Shown here: positions 8,970-17,592 of the stretch, in pieces | Position numbering within the stretch: position 1 is the stretch's first letter | Layout: each line of letters begins with the position of its first letter | Assembly: GCF_030709675.1 (NCBI RefSeq) | Contig: NZ_JAUZQD010000002.1 | Location: forward strand, 1 to 64,000 | Source of the DNA: Symbioplanes lichenis | Lineage (GTDB): Bacteria > Actinomycetota > Actinomycetes > Mycobacteriales > Micromonosporaceae | DNA: 64,000 nucleotides | Direction of reading: 5' to 3' | Notes under the pieces: generated by a model | Told to the model about the DNA's origin: nothing | What the model saw: only the letters and a program-made list of their open reading frames with translations | Databases searched by the model: none | Translations under genes and position numbers: made by a program

Positions 8970-9004
8970 GCGGCCGCGATCCCACCTGGCGGGGTCGCGG
9001 CCGC
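8970..9004 (+). terminator. Terminator hairpin after the sigma factor gene
   Basis: A 14-bp GC-rich stem (8970-8983 with 8991-9004, one T-G pair) with a 7-base loop, 28 bases after the stop codon. There is no long T-run, as is common in high-GC actinomycetes. Confidence 0.7.
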
Positions 9005-9163
9005 TTCGCGTTCTCTCCCACCCGGTCCTCGACAGCTCTTCGCTTGACGCTCGTCACATGGCAGCCGCCCGGGCGCGGGGCTAGCTTAGTGGTGATCGGG
9101 CTGACGGCTTCGGCCGCTTTCGTCCCTCGACTTTTCGACTCTCGATTTCATCAGGAGCGCACC

Positions 9164-10024
9164 ATGGGCGTCGCGGACAGCGGGACCATCGAGCTCGGCG
9201 GGCGGGCCGTGCACCGGCTCGGCTTCGGCGCGATGCGCATCACGGGGCCGGGCATCTGGGGCCCGCCGCGCGACCACGACGAGGCCGTGCGCGTGCTGCG
9301 CCGCTCGGCCGAGCTCGGGGTGACGTTCATCGACACCGCCGACTCCTACGGGCCGTTCGTCTCGGAGGAGCTGATCCGCGAAGCGCTCCACGACGGCCGC
9401 GGCTACGGGGACATCGTCGTCGCCACCAAGGGCGGCCTGACCCGCAGCGGCCCCGACGTGTGGCCGCCGCTCGGCCGCCGCGAATACCTGCGCCAGTGCC
9501 TCCTCATGTCGCTGCGCCGCCTCGGGGTCGACCGCATCGACCTGTGGCAGCTGCACCGCATCGACCCGCGCACGCCGCGCGAGGAGCAGTTCGCCGAGAT
9601 CAAGTCGTTCGTGGACGAGGGGCTGGCCGGGCAGATCGGCCTCTCCGAGGTGACCGTCGAGGACGTCAAGGAGGCGCAGGCCGCGGGCGTCCCGGTCGCC
9701 TCGGTGCAGAACCGCTACAACCTCGGCGACCGGCGCGCGGAGGAGCTGCTCGACTACTGCACCGAGCAGGGCATCGCCTTCATCCCGTGGGCGCCGGTCG
9801 ACGCGGGCACCCTGGCCCGGCCCGGCGGCCCGCTCGAGGAGGTGGCCAAGGCCCACCCTGGCACGACCACCGGGCAGCTGGCCCTGGCCTGGCTCCTGCG
9901 CCGCTCGCCGGTGATGGTGCCGATCCCGGGCACGTCCTCGGTCGCGCACCTGGAGGAGAACCTGGCCGCCGCCGACGTGCGCCTCACCGACGAGGAGTTC
10001 GAGACGCTGTCGCAGGCCGCCTGA
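9164..10024 (+). CDS. Aldo/keto reductase
   Basis: 286 residues. ATG 9164 is chosen over an upstream in-frame start because AGGAG stands 6 bases before it and homology begins there. A TIM-barrel oxidoreductase of the AKR family. The catalytic set is visible: Asp in FIDTADSYG, Tyr in the same motif, Lys in VATKGG, His in WQLHRID. The C-terminal NADPH-binding loop is [17 protein letters not shown]. It probably reduces an aldehyde or ketone using NADPH; the substrate is unknown. Convergent with the next gene. Confidence 0.92.
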   Translation: MGVADSGTIELGGRAVHRLGFGAMRITGPGIWGPPRDHDEAVRVLRRSAELGVTFIDTADSYGPFVSEELIREALHDGRGYGDIVVATKGGLTRSGPDVWPPLGRREYLRQCLLMSLRRLGVDRIDLWQLHRIDPRTPREEQFAEIKSFVDEGLAGQIGLSEVTVEDVKEAQAAGVPVASVQNRYNLGDRRAEELLDYCTEQGIAFIPWAPVDAGTLARPGGPLEEVAKAHPGTTTGQLALAWLLRRSPVMVPIPGTSSVAHLEENLAAADVRLTDEEFETLSQAA

Positions 10025-10048
10025 CGAGCGCGTGGCCCGGCGGCGCGG

Positions 10049-11308
10049 TCAGAGGCCGAGTCCGCGGCGGCCGGTGTTGTTGAGGGCGGCGGCGGGGAAG
10101 CGGTCGGGCCACTCGCGCTCGTAGTGCTCGGGCGGGAAGTCGGCCGGGCTGTCGCCGGTGGCGAAGGCCGCGCGCACCGACGCGGCGTAGCGCTCGTTCC
10201 GGGGGCACCACGGCGCGGCGGGGATGTACATGACGTTGCCCCAGCCTTGCTGGTCCCGGACCGGCGCGACGCTGTGGATCATGTCGCAATGCCACCACAC
10301 GGAGTCGCCGGCGCGGACGTCGGGGATGCCGGAGAGCGCGCGCATCAGCAGCGGGTGCCACTTCTCGCTCGCCGGGAAAACCTGGTTGACCGTGACACCG
10401 CACATGTCGTCGTCCGAGACGTCGGCCAGCAGCGGGCGCAGCATCAGATAGGCCATCGCCTCGGGGACCGGGACGGTGTGCAGGACGCCTTGGTCGTGAT
10501 CCATGTCGGACAGCGCGGTCCACCCCTGGAACGTCCGGAAGGCCGAGCACATGGTCGACCCCGGGTACTGCGGGCCGTCCGTGCGGTGGGCCGCGTCCCA
10601 CGGGTCGTACTGCTCGACGCTGCCGTCGAAGAGGTGCCGGAACGCGCGCTGGTTGGCCGAGGTCATCCACAGGTCGAGCGTGCCGGGATCCAGATGGGTG
10701 CCCAGCCCATCCGAATCGGCGCCGGCCGGACGACGGCGGATGCGGTCGGGATACAACGAGTCCCGGTCCGGGTCGAACCAGCGGACGCCCTCGGACTCGT
10801 GCGTCCACTGGCTGTTGAGGAACGCCTGCACGCGCGCCATCCGGTCGCTCTGCCGCGCCTCCATCTGCGCCGACGACCAGTAGATCGGGTAGATCTCGGG
10901 CTTGGATCCGACACTACCGAAGAAGTCGTCGCCGGGGCCGCGGTAGTTCTCGAAGAAGTGGTTGCCGTCCACGTAGTCGACGATGTCCCGGTCCCACGCC
11001 AGCGCCTGCTCACGTGGGAAGTGCCCGCGCACGACAAGGCAGCCGCGCCGGCGCAGCAACGCGATCTGCTCGGCCGGCACGGATCCCGCGGCCAGCTGGT
11101 CGTACTCGATGACCGGCCAGACGGATTCCCCGCTCTTGTGCGCCGCCTCGATCTCCTCCACGGCGACCCGGACGCGATCTTCGACAACCCCGAAGACCTC
11201 CTCGACGGTACGGCCGGACGCGGCGATGCGATCCCGCAACGCGGCCTTGATCTCGCGCACGGCGGCGGGCAGGTCGGTGGGAGTCTCCTCCCAGTGGGGC
11301 AGCGACAT
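10049..11308 (-). CDS. DUF1479 family Fe(II)/2-oxoglutarate dioxygenase-like protein
   Basis: 419 residues, RBS AAGGAGG before ATG 11308. It resembles the YbiU/DUF1479 family, a jelly-roll fold related to phytanoyl-CoA dioxygenases. HLDPGTLDLW contains the HxD metal pair. A third ligand His is in WWHCDMIHSV, followed by an Arg (APVRDQQGWG) suited to bind 2-oxoglutarate. The characteristic LRRRGCLVVRGHFPREQA is near residue 90. Likely a non-haem iron oxygenase; the substrate is unknown. It is divergent from a ROK regulator, which could control it. Confidence 0.85.
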   Translation of the reverse strand: MSLPHWEETPTDLPAAVREIKAALRDRIAASGRTVEEVFGVVEDRVRVAVEEIEAAHKSGESVWPVIEYDQLAAGSVPAEQIALLRRRGCLVVRGHFPREQALAWDRDIVDYVDGNHFFENYRGPGDDFFGSVGSKPEIYPIYWSSAQMEARQSDRMARVQAFLNSQWTHESEGVRWFDPDRDSLYPDRIRRRPAGADSDGLGTHLDPGTLDLWMTSANQRAFRHLFDGSVEQYDPWDAAHRTDGPQYPGSTMCSAFRTFQGWTALSDMDHDQGVLHTVPVPEAMAYLMLRPLLADVSDDDMCGVTVNQVFPASEKWHPLLMRALSGIPDVRAGDSVWWHCDMIHSVAPVRDQQGWGNVMYIPAAPWCPRNERYAASVRAAFATGDSPADFPPEHYEREWPDRFPAAALNNTGRRGLGL

Positions 11309-11387
11309 GGCGGTTCCTCCTTCTAGTCAGCTCTCCTTATTTGGACGACGGTAAGCGGGCGGGCGCCTTCCAGGCAAGGGCCCTGTC

Positions 11388-11393
11388 TAGAAT
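11388..11393 (+). promoter_or_regulatory. -10 element (TAGAAT) of a leaderless promoter for the ROK gene
   Basis: TAGAAT ends 6 bases before ATG 11400, so transcription would begin at the start codon. No ribosome-binding site is present. Confidence 0.6.
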
Positions 11394-11399
11394 CGGCAC

Positions 11400-12548
11400 A
11401 TGGAAGCCGCCAAGCCGTCGCTGGATCTGGTCCGCTCGGTCACCGACGAGCACGTGCTGCGCGCGCTCATGCGGCACCGGCGGCTGACCCGGGCCGAGCT
11501 GGCCCAGGAGACCGGGATCTCGAAGCCGACCGCCGGGGAGAGCGTGCGGCGGCTGACCGAGCGGGGACTGCTCGTCGACACGGGCGAGCGCACGCCGGGC
11601 GGCCGGGGGAAGGGCCGCGTGGGGTCCTACTACGCGCTGTCCGGGTCCACGGGGACGGCACTGGCCGTGGCGATCGCGCCGGAGGGGGTCGTGGCGGAGG
11701 TCGTCGACGTATACGGGTCGACGGTCGCGCGGACCCGGCGGGAGATCAGCCGCCCGGCGCGCCCGGCCGACGTGGCTCGCGCGCTGCAGGAGGCGGTGGC
11801 CACGGCTGCCGGCGACGCGGAGTCAGGGGCGGGGCGGCCGCGGCTCGCGGTGGTGAGCGCCGCGGATCCGGTCGACCGGGCGACGGGGCGGCTGGTGCAG
11901 CTGCCCGACGCGCCGTTCCTGGTGGGGGAGCTGGATCCCGTGGCGGTGCTCGGGGCGCACGTCGACGGCCCGGTCACCGTGGACAACGACGTCAACTGGG
12001 CCGCCCGCGCCGAGCGGGATCACGCGGACGGCGGGGAGCTGCGCGATTTCGCGTACCTCTATTTGGGCGAGGGTCTGGGGTGTGCCGTCGTCAGCGACGG
12101 TGTGGTGCGGCGCGGGCACGGAGGGCTCGCGGGAGAGATCGCCTACCTGCTGACGGCCGGGGCGGACGGGCGGGCCGTGCGGTTCATCGACGTGTTCGCG
12201 GAGCTGGGACTGCGGCGGGCGGGCTCGAGCGGGATCCACACCGATCGGCTGCTCGCGGCTCTGCGCTCGCCGGGGGCGGCGGCGACGTTGCGGGAAGCGC
12301 TTTCGGGAGTGCTGGCCGCCGTCGTCGCTCTGGCCGACCCGGGGTGCGTGGTGCTAGGCGGGTCGTGGGGGCCGGCCCTGCTCGACGACGCCGCGGAGCC
12401 CACGCCGGGGGAAGCGCTTTCGCTCGATGGGCGGATGCCGTGGGCGGTGCCGGTCCGGGCCGCCCGGATGCGGGACGACCCGGCGTTCGCGGGGGCCCGG
12501 GCGGATGCTGTGACCCGCCTGCGCGCCGCGATCGTGGCCCCGGCGTAG
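11400..12548 (+). CDS. ROK-family transcriptional regulator
   Basis: 382 residues. The N-terminal winged helix-turn-helix (residues about 18-60: LTRAELAQETGISKPTAGES) is followed by a ROK (sugar kinase/NagC-XylR) domain with YLGEGLGCAVV and HGGLAGEI. The usual CxCGxxGCxE zinc motif is absent, and the sugar-kinase catalytic motifs are not clear, so it is a regulator. It probably senses a sugar. Start and promoter suggest a leaderless mRNA. Two copies of AAGCGCTT lie inside the gene (12295 and 12412). Divergent from the DUF1479 gene. Confidence 0.88.
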   Translation: MEAAKPSLDLVRSVTDEHVLRALMRHRRLTRAELAQETGISKPTAGESVRRLTERGLLVDTGERTPGGRGKGRVGSYYALSGSTGTALAVAIAPEGVVAEVVDVYGSTVARTRREISRPARPADVARALQEAVATAAGDAESGAGRPRLAVVSAADPVDRATGRLVQLPDAPFLVGELDPVAVLGAHVDGPVTVDNDVNWAARAERDHADGGELRDFAYLYLGEGLGCAVVSDGVVRRGHGGLAGEIAYLLTAGADGRAVRFIDVFAELGLRRAGSSGIHTDRLLAALRSPGAAATLREALSGVLAAVVALADPGCVVLGGSWGPALLDDAAEPTPGEALSLDGRMPWAVPVRAARMRDDPAFAGARADAVTRLRAAIVAPA

Positions 12549-12558
12549 CCCCGCGTTC

Positions 12559-12583
12559 GCCCGCCCGCGGCCGGCGGGCGGGC
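12559..12583. terminator. Bidirectional terminator between convergent genes
   Basis: A perfect 10-bp inverted repeat (12559-12568 with 12574-12583) with a 5-base loop, placed 10 bases after the ROK stop and 11 bases after the stop of the convergent permease gene. Confidence 0.75.
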
Positions 12584-12594
12584 GCTCGGGGTGG

Positions 12595-13752
12595 TCAGGC
12601 TCCGGCGGGAGCGGCGGCGGCCGGCGGCGGGTCGTCCGGGACGACGGGCGGCTCCGGCGCCGGGTCGTGGTCGGGGTCGGGGTCGGGCTCGGGGTCGCTG
12701 AGCTGCTCGCGCAGGTAGTTCCACATGACCGCGATCACCGCCGACACCGGCACGGCGAGGAGGCTGCCCACGATGCCGGCCAGGCTGCCGCCCAGGGTGA
12801 CGGCCAGCAGGACCACGGCGGCGTGCAGGCCCAGGCCCCGGCTCTGGATCATGGGCTGGAAGACGTTGCCCTCGAGCTGCTGGACCAGAATGATGATGCC
12901 CAGGACGATCAGGGCGTCGGTCCAGCCGTTGGAGACCAGGGCGATCAGCACCGCGACGAAGCCGGCGAAGAGCGCGCCGACGATCGGGATGAACGCCGTC
13001 ACGAAGGTCAGCACGGCCAGCGGCAGCACCAGCGGGACGCCGACGATCCACAGGCCGAGGCCGATGAAGACCGCGTCGAGCAGGCCGACGAAGGCCTGCG
13101 AGCGGACGAAGGCGCCGAGGGTGTTCCAGCTGCGCTCGGTCACGGCGGGGACGTCGGTGGCGAGGCGGCCCGGGAGCTGGCGGGTGAGCCAGGGCAGGAA
13201 GCGCGGCCCGTCCTTGAGGAAGAAGAACATGAGGAAGAGCGCCAGCACCGTGGTCACGACGCCGTTGACCACGGTGCTCACGCCGGTGACCGTGTAGTTG
13301 ACGATGTCGCTGGCCCGGCCCTGGATCTGGCCGATCGCCGAGTCGAGCACCTGGTTGATCTGGTCGTCCTGGATGTTCAGCGGGGGACCGGACGCCCAGT
13401 CGCGCAGCTGCTGGATCCCGTCCACGACACCGTCGGCGAGCTGCGGGGACTGGCCCGCCACCGGCACCGCGATCCCGACCAGGGTGCCGGCCGCGATGAG
13501 CAGCGCCAGGATGGTGACCACCGAGGCGGCCAGGGCGGGCTTCCAGCCGTGCTTGCGCAGGAAGCGTACGGGCGGCCAGGTCAGCGTGGTCAGCAGCAGC
13601 GCGATGACCAGCGGCCAGATGATCGACCACGCCTTCCCCAGCAGCCACAGCGCCACGGCGGTCATGAGCAGCACCAGCAGCACCTCGAGCGAGACTCTCG
13701 CGGAGGTGCGCAGGGCGGCTCGGGTCTTCGGGGCGCTCAGCGATCCAGGCAT
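12595..13752 (-). CDS. AI-2E family (PerM/UPF0118) membrane transporter
   Basis: 385 residues with about eight membrane helices: two near residues 22-55, one at 68-95, a long extracytoplasmic segment at 100-165, and the rest from 166 to 340. The pattern matches the AI-2 exporter/YdiK family (FLKDGPRFLPWL; FVTAFIPIVGALFAGFVAVL; IILVQQLEGNVFQPMIQSRG; GGSLAGIVGSLLAVPVSAV). The C-terminal tail is a cytoplasmic Asp-Pro repeat (DPEPDPDPDHDP) and Pro/Ala-rich end. The transported compound is unknown. The start is 6 bases after a TAGGGT box on the minus strand. Confidence 0.9.
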   Translation of the reverse strand: MPGSLSAPKTRAALRTSARVSLEVLLVLLMTAVALWLLGKAWSIIWPLVIALLLTTLTWPPVRFLRKHGWKPALAASVVTILALLIAAGTLVGIAVPVAGQSPQLADGVVDGIQQLRDWASGPPLNIQDDQINQVLDSAIGQIQGRASDIVNYTVTGVSTVVNGVVTTVLALFLMFFFLKDGPRFLPWLTRQLPGRLATDVPAVTERSWNTLGAFVRSQAFVGLLDAVFIGLGLWIVGVPLVLPLAVLTFVTAFIPIVGALFAGFVAVLIALVSNGWTDALIVLGIIILVQQLEGNVFQPMIQSRGLGLHAAVVLLAVTLGGSLAGIVGSLLAVPVSAVIAVMWNYLREQLSDPEPDPDPDHDPAPEPPVVPDDPPPAAAAPAGA

Positions 13753-13758
13753 GCGCTC

Positions 13759-13764
13759 ACCCTA
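13759..13764 (-). promoter_or_regulatory. -10 element (TAGGGT) of a leaderless promoter for the AI-2E-type gene
   Basis: On the minus strand TAGGGT ends 6 bases before ATG 13752, with no RBS between. Confidence 0.55.
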
Positions 13765-13808
13765 TGGTCAGCCGACCGGGGACTTGCGCAGGACACGGCG
13801 CGCGTGGA

Positions 13809-14573
13809 TCACTGCGTGGTGACACCCGTGGCGACGCAGGTCACACCGTCCGGCTCGTCGGCGATCTTCGTGGGTTCCTCACCCGTGTCGTTGCCCTCGA
13901 ACAGCTCGCAGATGTGCGTGTCCGCCGGCACCGTGACGTTCGAGATCGTCGCGCGGTCACCGAGATTCGCGTTGACCCCGGCGAGAACCTTCCCGGGGGC
14001 GTTCGCCGTCACGTTCTCGATGGTCACCGTACGGGCGGCCTGCTCGTCGCAGTTGCCGCACGACCGGTAGAGCTTGCCGAAGTCGCTCACCGTGAAGTCG
14101 CGGATGGTGACCGACCCGCCGGCGCCGCGGTTGTCCTGGAACACCTTGTCCGTGCCGCTCGCGGCGGATCCGCCCTCGACGAGCACGGTCGCGTTCTCAC
14201 CCCGGAAGGTCGCCGCGTCCTCGCCGACGTCCTCCCAGGACACGTCGAGCAGGCTGCAGCTGCCCGAGCAGTGGACGCCGTCCGCGGCGGGGGAGCCGAG
14301 GATCACATTCCGCAGCGTGGCGCCGTCGGCCAGCTCGAAGAGCGCGTCCTGCCCCTCGTCCTGGCCACCGTCGCCGAGCTCGCCGCCGCCGACGAAGCGC
14401 TGCCCCGCCCCGTCGAACACCCCGTCGACCTGGATGGTCTCGGTGACGACCGTGTCGGCCTTGGTCTCCTTCTCGGCGGCGCTCGCCAGCTGCGTCGTCA
14501 CCGTGGCGGCCACCGCGGCGGCCGCGACGGCGGCCAGGGCGATGATCCGGGTCCTGCGTGAACGCTGTGCCAC
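13809..14573 (-). CDS. Secreted pectate lyase, polysaccharide lyase family 3
   Basis: 254 residues from GTG 14573, preceded by AAGGAG. The signal peptide is RRTRIIALAAVAAAAVAATV with cleavage near QLASA-AEK. The mature protein is a right-handed beta-helix of family PL3: DGVHCSGSCSLLDVSWEDVG, EDAATFRG, TDKVFQDNRGAGGSVTI, FTVSDFGKLYRSCGNC. These are the signature PL3 motifs with Ca-binding acidic residues and conserved Cys pairs. It cleaves de-esterified pectin by beta-elimination outside the cell. A LacI-type palindrome lies about 95 bases upstream of the start, suggesting sugar-dependent repression. No other pectin genes are adjacent. Confidence 0.92.
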   Translation of the reverse strand: MAQRSRRTRIIALAAVAAAAVAATVTTQLASAAEKETKADTVVTETIQVDGVFDGAGQRFVGGGELGDGGQDEGQDALFELADGATLRNVILGSPAADGVHCSGSCSLLDVSWEDVGEDAATFRGENATVLVEGGSAASGTDKVFQDNRGAGGSVTIRDFTVSDFGKLYRSCGNCDEQAARTVTIENVTANAPGKVLAGVNANLGDRATISNVTVPADTHICELFEGNDTGEEPTKIADEPDGVTCVATGVTTQ

Positions 14574-14668
14574 GTGCGTCTCCTTGCGTCCGGGCGGCCC
14601 GCGGGAGGCGGGCCACTGGACCATCACCACGGGCGGGCGCGGCGTTCGGATTAATCAACCTTCTTGAC

Positions 14669-14678
14669 AAAGCGCTTT
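14669..14678. promoter_or_regulatory. LacI-type operator-like palindrome between pectate lyase and XdhC genes
   Basis: AAAGCGCTTT, a perfect 10-bp palindrome inside a wider GACAAAGCGCTTTCCC. Centred on GC as for LacI/GalR-family operators and resembling sites upstream of actinomycete polysaccharide-degrading genes. It lies between two divergent start codons and could repress either gene. The regulator is not identified. Confidence 0.55.
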
Positions 14679-14692
14679 CCCCAGTACGGACC

Positions 14693-14698
14693 TAGGAT
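14693..14698 (+). promoter_or_regulatory. -10 element (TAGGAT) of a leaderless promoter for the XdhC-family gene
   Basis: TAGGAT ends 6 bases before ATG 14705; this spacing favours 14705 over ATG 14702 as the start. Confidence 0.55.
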
Positions 14699-14704
14699 CG
14701 GATG

Positions 14705-15811
14705 ATGCGTGAGGTGCTCGACGAGCTGGTGGCGGCGTGGCGGCAGGGCGAGGCGGCCGGGCTGGCGACCGTGACGGCCACGTGGTCGAGCGCTCCTCGC
14801 CGCCCGGGAGCGGCCATGCTCGTGCGGGCCGACGGGGCCGCCACGGGCAGCGTCTCGGGCGGCTGCGTCGAGGGCGCCGTCTACGAGCTGTGCCGGGAGA
14901 CCGCCGCCTCGGGCGAGCCGCGGACGGCGAGCTTCGGCGTGTCCGACGATGACGCGTTCGAGGTGGGGCTGCCGTGCGGCGGCACGCTGGACGTGTTCGT
15001 GGAGCCGGCCGGCTTCCCCGAGCTGGGCCGGCTGGCCGAGCTCGTCGCCGCCGGCACCCCGGTCGCGTTGCTGACCTGCGTCGAAGGGCCGCCGGAGCGG
15101 ATCGGCCGGCACCTCGTCATCACGCCGGACGCGCGCTTCGGCACGCTCGGGCACGACCGGGCCGACGACGCGGCCGCGGACGACGGGCGGGGGCTGCTCG
15201 CGGCCGGGCGTACGGGGATCCTGCGCTACGGCCCGGACGGGCAGCGGCGCGGAAGCGGTCTCTCGGTGCTGGTGACGTCCTTCGCCCCGGCCGCCCGGAT
15301 GCTCGTCTTCGGGGCGACCGACCACGCCGCGGCGGTGGCCCGGATCGGCTCGTTCCTCGGCTACCACGTGACCGTCTGCGACGCGCGGCCCGTGTTCGCC
15401 ACGGTGTCGCGCTTCCCCGAGGCGGACGAGGTCGTGGTCGACTGGCCGCACCGCTACCTGACGGCGGAGGCGGCGGCGGGCCGCATCGATCCGCGGACGG
15501 TGCTCTGCGTGCTCACCCACGACCCCAAGTTCGACGTGCCGGTGCTGGAGGCGGCGCTGCGCCTGCCGGTCGCGTACGTGGGGGCGATGGGCTCCCGGCG
15601 CACCCACGACGACCGGCTCAAACGCCTCCGCGAGGCCGGCCTGACCGCGGCCGAGCTGGACCGCCTGGCCTCGCCGATCGGGCTCGACCTGGGCGCGCGC
15701 ACGCCCGAGGAGACCGCCGTCAGCATCGCCGCCGAGATCGTGGCGCTGCGCTGGCAGGGCTCGGGCTCCCGCCTCGCCGCCACGGACGGTCCCATCCACG
15801 CGGACCGCTGA
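14705..15811 (+). CDS. XdhC/CoxI family protein
   Basis: 368 residues. The N-terminal XdhC/CoxI domain has ATWSSAPRRPGAAMLVRADG, GSVSGGCVEGAVY and GLPCGGTLDVF. The C-terminal Rossmann-like domain has LVFGATDHAAAVARIGSFLG, ending with YVGAMGSRRTHDDR and IGLDLGARTPEE. XdhC-type proteins bind molybdenum cofactor and help insert and sulfurate it in xanthine dehydrogenase or CO dehydrogenase-type enzymes. No molybdenum hydroxylase genes adjoin it, so its client enzyme must lie elsewhere. Confidence 0.92.
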   Translation: MREVLDELVAAWRQGEAAGLATVTATWSSAPRRPGAAMLVRADGAATGSVSGGCVEGAVYELCRETAASGEPRTASFGVSDDDAFEVGLPCGGTLDVFVEPAGFPELGRLAELVAAGTPVALLTCVEGPPERIGRHLVITPDARFGTLGHDRADDAAADDGRGLLAAGRTGILRYGPDGQRRGSGLSVLVTSFAPAARMLVFGATDHAAAVARIGSFLGYHVTVCDARPVFATVSRFPEADEVVVDWPHRYLTAEAAAGRIDPRTVLCVLTHDPKFDVPVLEAALRLPVAYVGAMGSRRTHDDRLKRLREAGLTAAELDRLASPIGLDLGARTPEETAVSIAAEIVALRWQGSGSRLAATDGPIHADR

Positions 15812-15817
15812 TAGGTT
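15812..15817 (+). promoter_or_regulatory. -10 element (TAGGTT) of a leaderless promoter for the DUF72 gene
   Basis: TAGGTT ends 7 bases before ATG 15825. It overlaps the stop codon of the preceding gene (TGA 15809-15811) by zero bases, following it directly. Confidence 0.55.
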
Positions 15818-15824
15818 GGCCCGC

Positions 15825-16670
15825 ATGCGTCTTCATGTGGGCTGCGCGATGTGGACGCACAAGGCGTGGCAGGGCCGGGTCGTGGCGCCGGGCTCGCAGG
15901 AGCGCCTCCGGTCCTATGCGAGCTGGTGCAACGCCGTCGAGGGCAACACGACGTTCTACGCGACGCCGGCCCGGGCGACGGTGGATACCTGGGCCGCGCA
16001 GACGGATCCGAGCTTCCGCTTCGTGCTCAAGCTGCCCAAGCCGGTGACCCACGAGCACCGGCTCGCGGGCGGCGACGAGGTCCTGCGCGCGTTCCTGGAC
16101 GCGATCGAGCCGCTCGGGACCCGCGTGCACGCCCTGTGGATCCAGCTGCCCGGGTCCTTCGGCCCCGGCGACACCCCGGCGCTGGCCGGCTTCCTGCGCC
16201 GGCTCCCGCCCGCTTTCCGGTACGCCGTCGAGGTCCGCGATCGCGCTTTCTTCACCGACCCGGGGGCGACCGCCGCGCTCGAGGACGTGCTCACGCGGGC
16301 GAACGCCGAGTGGGTGCCCTTCGACACCACCACGTTCTTCGAGTCCCCGCCCACCAGCGACGCCGAACGTGACGCGTGGTCCAAGAAGCCCCGCATGCCC
16401 TTCCGCGACCGGGCTCTCACCGCCGACCCGATCGTCCGCTACCTGGGCCGCGACGACCCCGCCCGTACGGTCGAAGGCTGGCAGCCCTGGGTGACCACGA
16501 CCGCCGCCTGGCTCCGCGAGGGCCGCTCGCCGACCGTGTTCCTGCACACCCCGGACAACGCCGAGGCCCCGGATCTGGCCCGCCGCTTCCACGCCGAGGT
16601 GCGCGCCCTGGTCCCGGAGCTCGACCCGCTCCCGGACCCCGAGCCGGTCGCCCCCGCCACCCTCTTCTGA
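15825..16670 (+). CDS. DUF72 family protein
   Basis: 281 residues; ATG 15825 begins the conserved start MRLHVGCAMWTHKAW. DUF72 is a TIM-barrel family (YecE-like) of unknown biochemical function. Visible family motifs are VEGNTTFYATPARATVDTWA, FRFVLKLPKPVTHEHRL, WIQLPGSFGP, YAVEVRDRAFF. Several Asn/Trp/Arg residues of the presumed active cleft are present. The C-terminal tail is Pro/Asp/Glu-rich. It lies immediately behind the XdhC gene but has its own promoter. Confidence 0.88.
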   Translation: MRLHVGCAMWTHKAWQGRVVAPGSQERLRSYASWCNAVEGNTTFYATPARATVDTWAAQTDPSFRFVLKLPKPVTHEHRLAGGDEVLRAFLDAIEPLGTRVHALWIQLPGSFGPGDTPALAGFLRRLPPAFRYAVEVRDRAFFTDPGATAALEDVLTRANAEWVPFDTTTFFESPPTSDAERDAWSKKPRMPFRDRALTADPIVRYLGRDDPARTVEGWQPWVTTTAAWLREGRSPTVFLHTPDNAEAPDLARRFHAEVRALVPELDPLPDPEPVAPATLF

Positions 16671-16740
16671 CCCTTCGCCGGTTCTGGCACGTGGCGAAGC
16701 GCGGTTCCCCCGGGGCGCGCGACGGGGACACGCTCAGGGC

Positions 16741-17205
16741 ATGGCTTTCGACACGCGGAAGGGCACGCGCGGCGCCCGGCAGCCCCGGGGGCGGGCGCTG
16801 ATCTGGTTCAACCGGCTGATCATGCGGCGGATCCGCGGCGGGGCCCGCTTCCGGCGACGGCAGATGCTGGTGCTGACGACAGTCGGACGGAAGAGCGGGG
16901 TGCCGCGGCAGACACCGGTCACGTGGTTCGCGGGAGACGGCGGCGGGTGGATCGTGGTGGCGTCGGCGGGCGGTGCGGCGGCGAACCCCGCGTGGTTCCT
17001 CAACCTGGCGGCGCGGCCCGAGGCCGACGTCGAGGTGGCCGGGCGGACCGTGCCCGTCGTCGCGGAGCACCTGCACGGCGAGGAGCGGGCGCGGGTGTGG
17101 GAGCGCATCGTCCGCGAGGCGCCACGCTTCGGCGGCTACCAGCGGAAGACCGACCGCGAGCTGCCGGTGGTGCTGCTCACCGAGCGCCGGGGGCAGCCGG
17201 GTTGA
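16741..17205 (+). CDS. Deazaflavin (F420)-dependent nitroreductase-family protein
   Basis: 154 residues. A split-barrel protein of the Ddn/FDOR-B type: VLTTVGRKSGVPRQTPVTWF near residues 44-62, then WIVVASAGGAAANPAWFLNL, the signature where F420 binds. Family members use reduced F420 to reduce quinones or nitroaromatics. The Arg-rich N-terminus (residues 5-40) may contact the membrane. No RBS is obvious. Single gene. Confidence 0.88.
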   Translation: MAFDTRKGTRGARQPRGRALIWFNRLIMRRIRGGARFRRRQMLVLTTVGRKSGVPRQTPVTWFAGDGGGWIVVASAGGAAANPAWFLNLAARPEADVEVAGRTVPVVAEHLHGEERARVWERIVREAPRFGGYQRKTDRELPVVLLTERRGQPG

Positions 17206-17235
17206 TGTTGCGGCCCGGGGCGGGCGGGGCGGCGG

Positions 17236-17241
17236 TAGGTT
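17236..17241 (+). promoter_or_regulatory. -10 element (TAGGTT) of a leaderless promoter for the DUF6011 gene
   Basis: TAGGTT ends 6 bases before ATG 17248; the intervening bases are G-rich but too close to serve as an RBS. Confidence 0.55.
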
Positions 17242-17247
17242 GGGGGC

Positions 17248-17484
17248 ATGGGGCGGGAGGCGGTCGAGCTGCGGCGTTGTCCGCGGTGCGGGCATCTGAC
17301 CCGGGCGGACCGCATGGTCAAGGGGTACGGGCGGGACTGTGCCACGCAGCTCGGGCTCATCGGGCGGTCGGTCGACACCGGGCATCAGGGGCCCGACCTG
17401 CTCGACCTGCTGCAGGGCGACGGGGAGACCGAGCCGCCGGACAGTTGCGACGGGTGGGACCGGCCGGCCGACCGCGCCGACTGA
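17248..17484 (+). CDS. Small DUF6011-like zinc-ribbon protein
   Basis: 78 residues. RRCPRCGHLTRADRMVKGYG followed by RDCA makes a CxxC...C motif of the DUF6011 kind, which usually marks small metal-binding domains in actinobacterial proteins. The rest is acidic and probably disordered, with an extra Cys. Function unknown. Confidence comes from the motif and the leaderless promoter. Confidence 0.65.
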   Translation: MGREAVELRRCPRCGHLTRADRMVKGYGRDCATQLGLIGRSVDTGHQGPDLLDLLQGDGETEPPDSCDGWDRPADRAD

Positions 17485-17504
17485 CAACGGTGCCCCCGCC
17501 GCAG

Positions 17505-17585
17505 CGTGCACAAGCGCGCGGCGAAAGACGCGGCGGGCACAAGCGCGCGGCCGGAAGACCCGCGGGCGCGCGGCGGGGAGACCCG
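17505..17585. repeat. Short degenerate direct repeats in the gap between two convergent genes
   Basis: GCACAAGCGCGCGGC occurs twice (near 17508 and 17537), each followed by a GAAGAC/GAAAGAC-like segment, with a third degenerate unit CGCGCGGCGGGGAGAC. The unit length is about 29 bases. Purpose unknown; it may help end transcription. Confidence 0.4.
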
Positions 17586-17592
17586 CGGACGG

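Noticed and set aside
16673..16699. Hairpin CTTCGCC...GGCGAAG after the DUF72 gene
   Set aside because: Only a 7-bp stem with a 13-base loop and no T-run; too weak to call a terminator.
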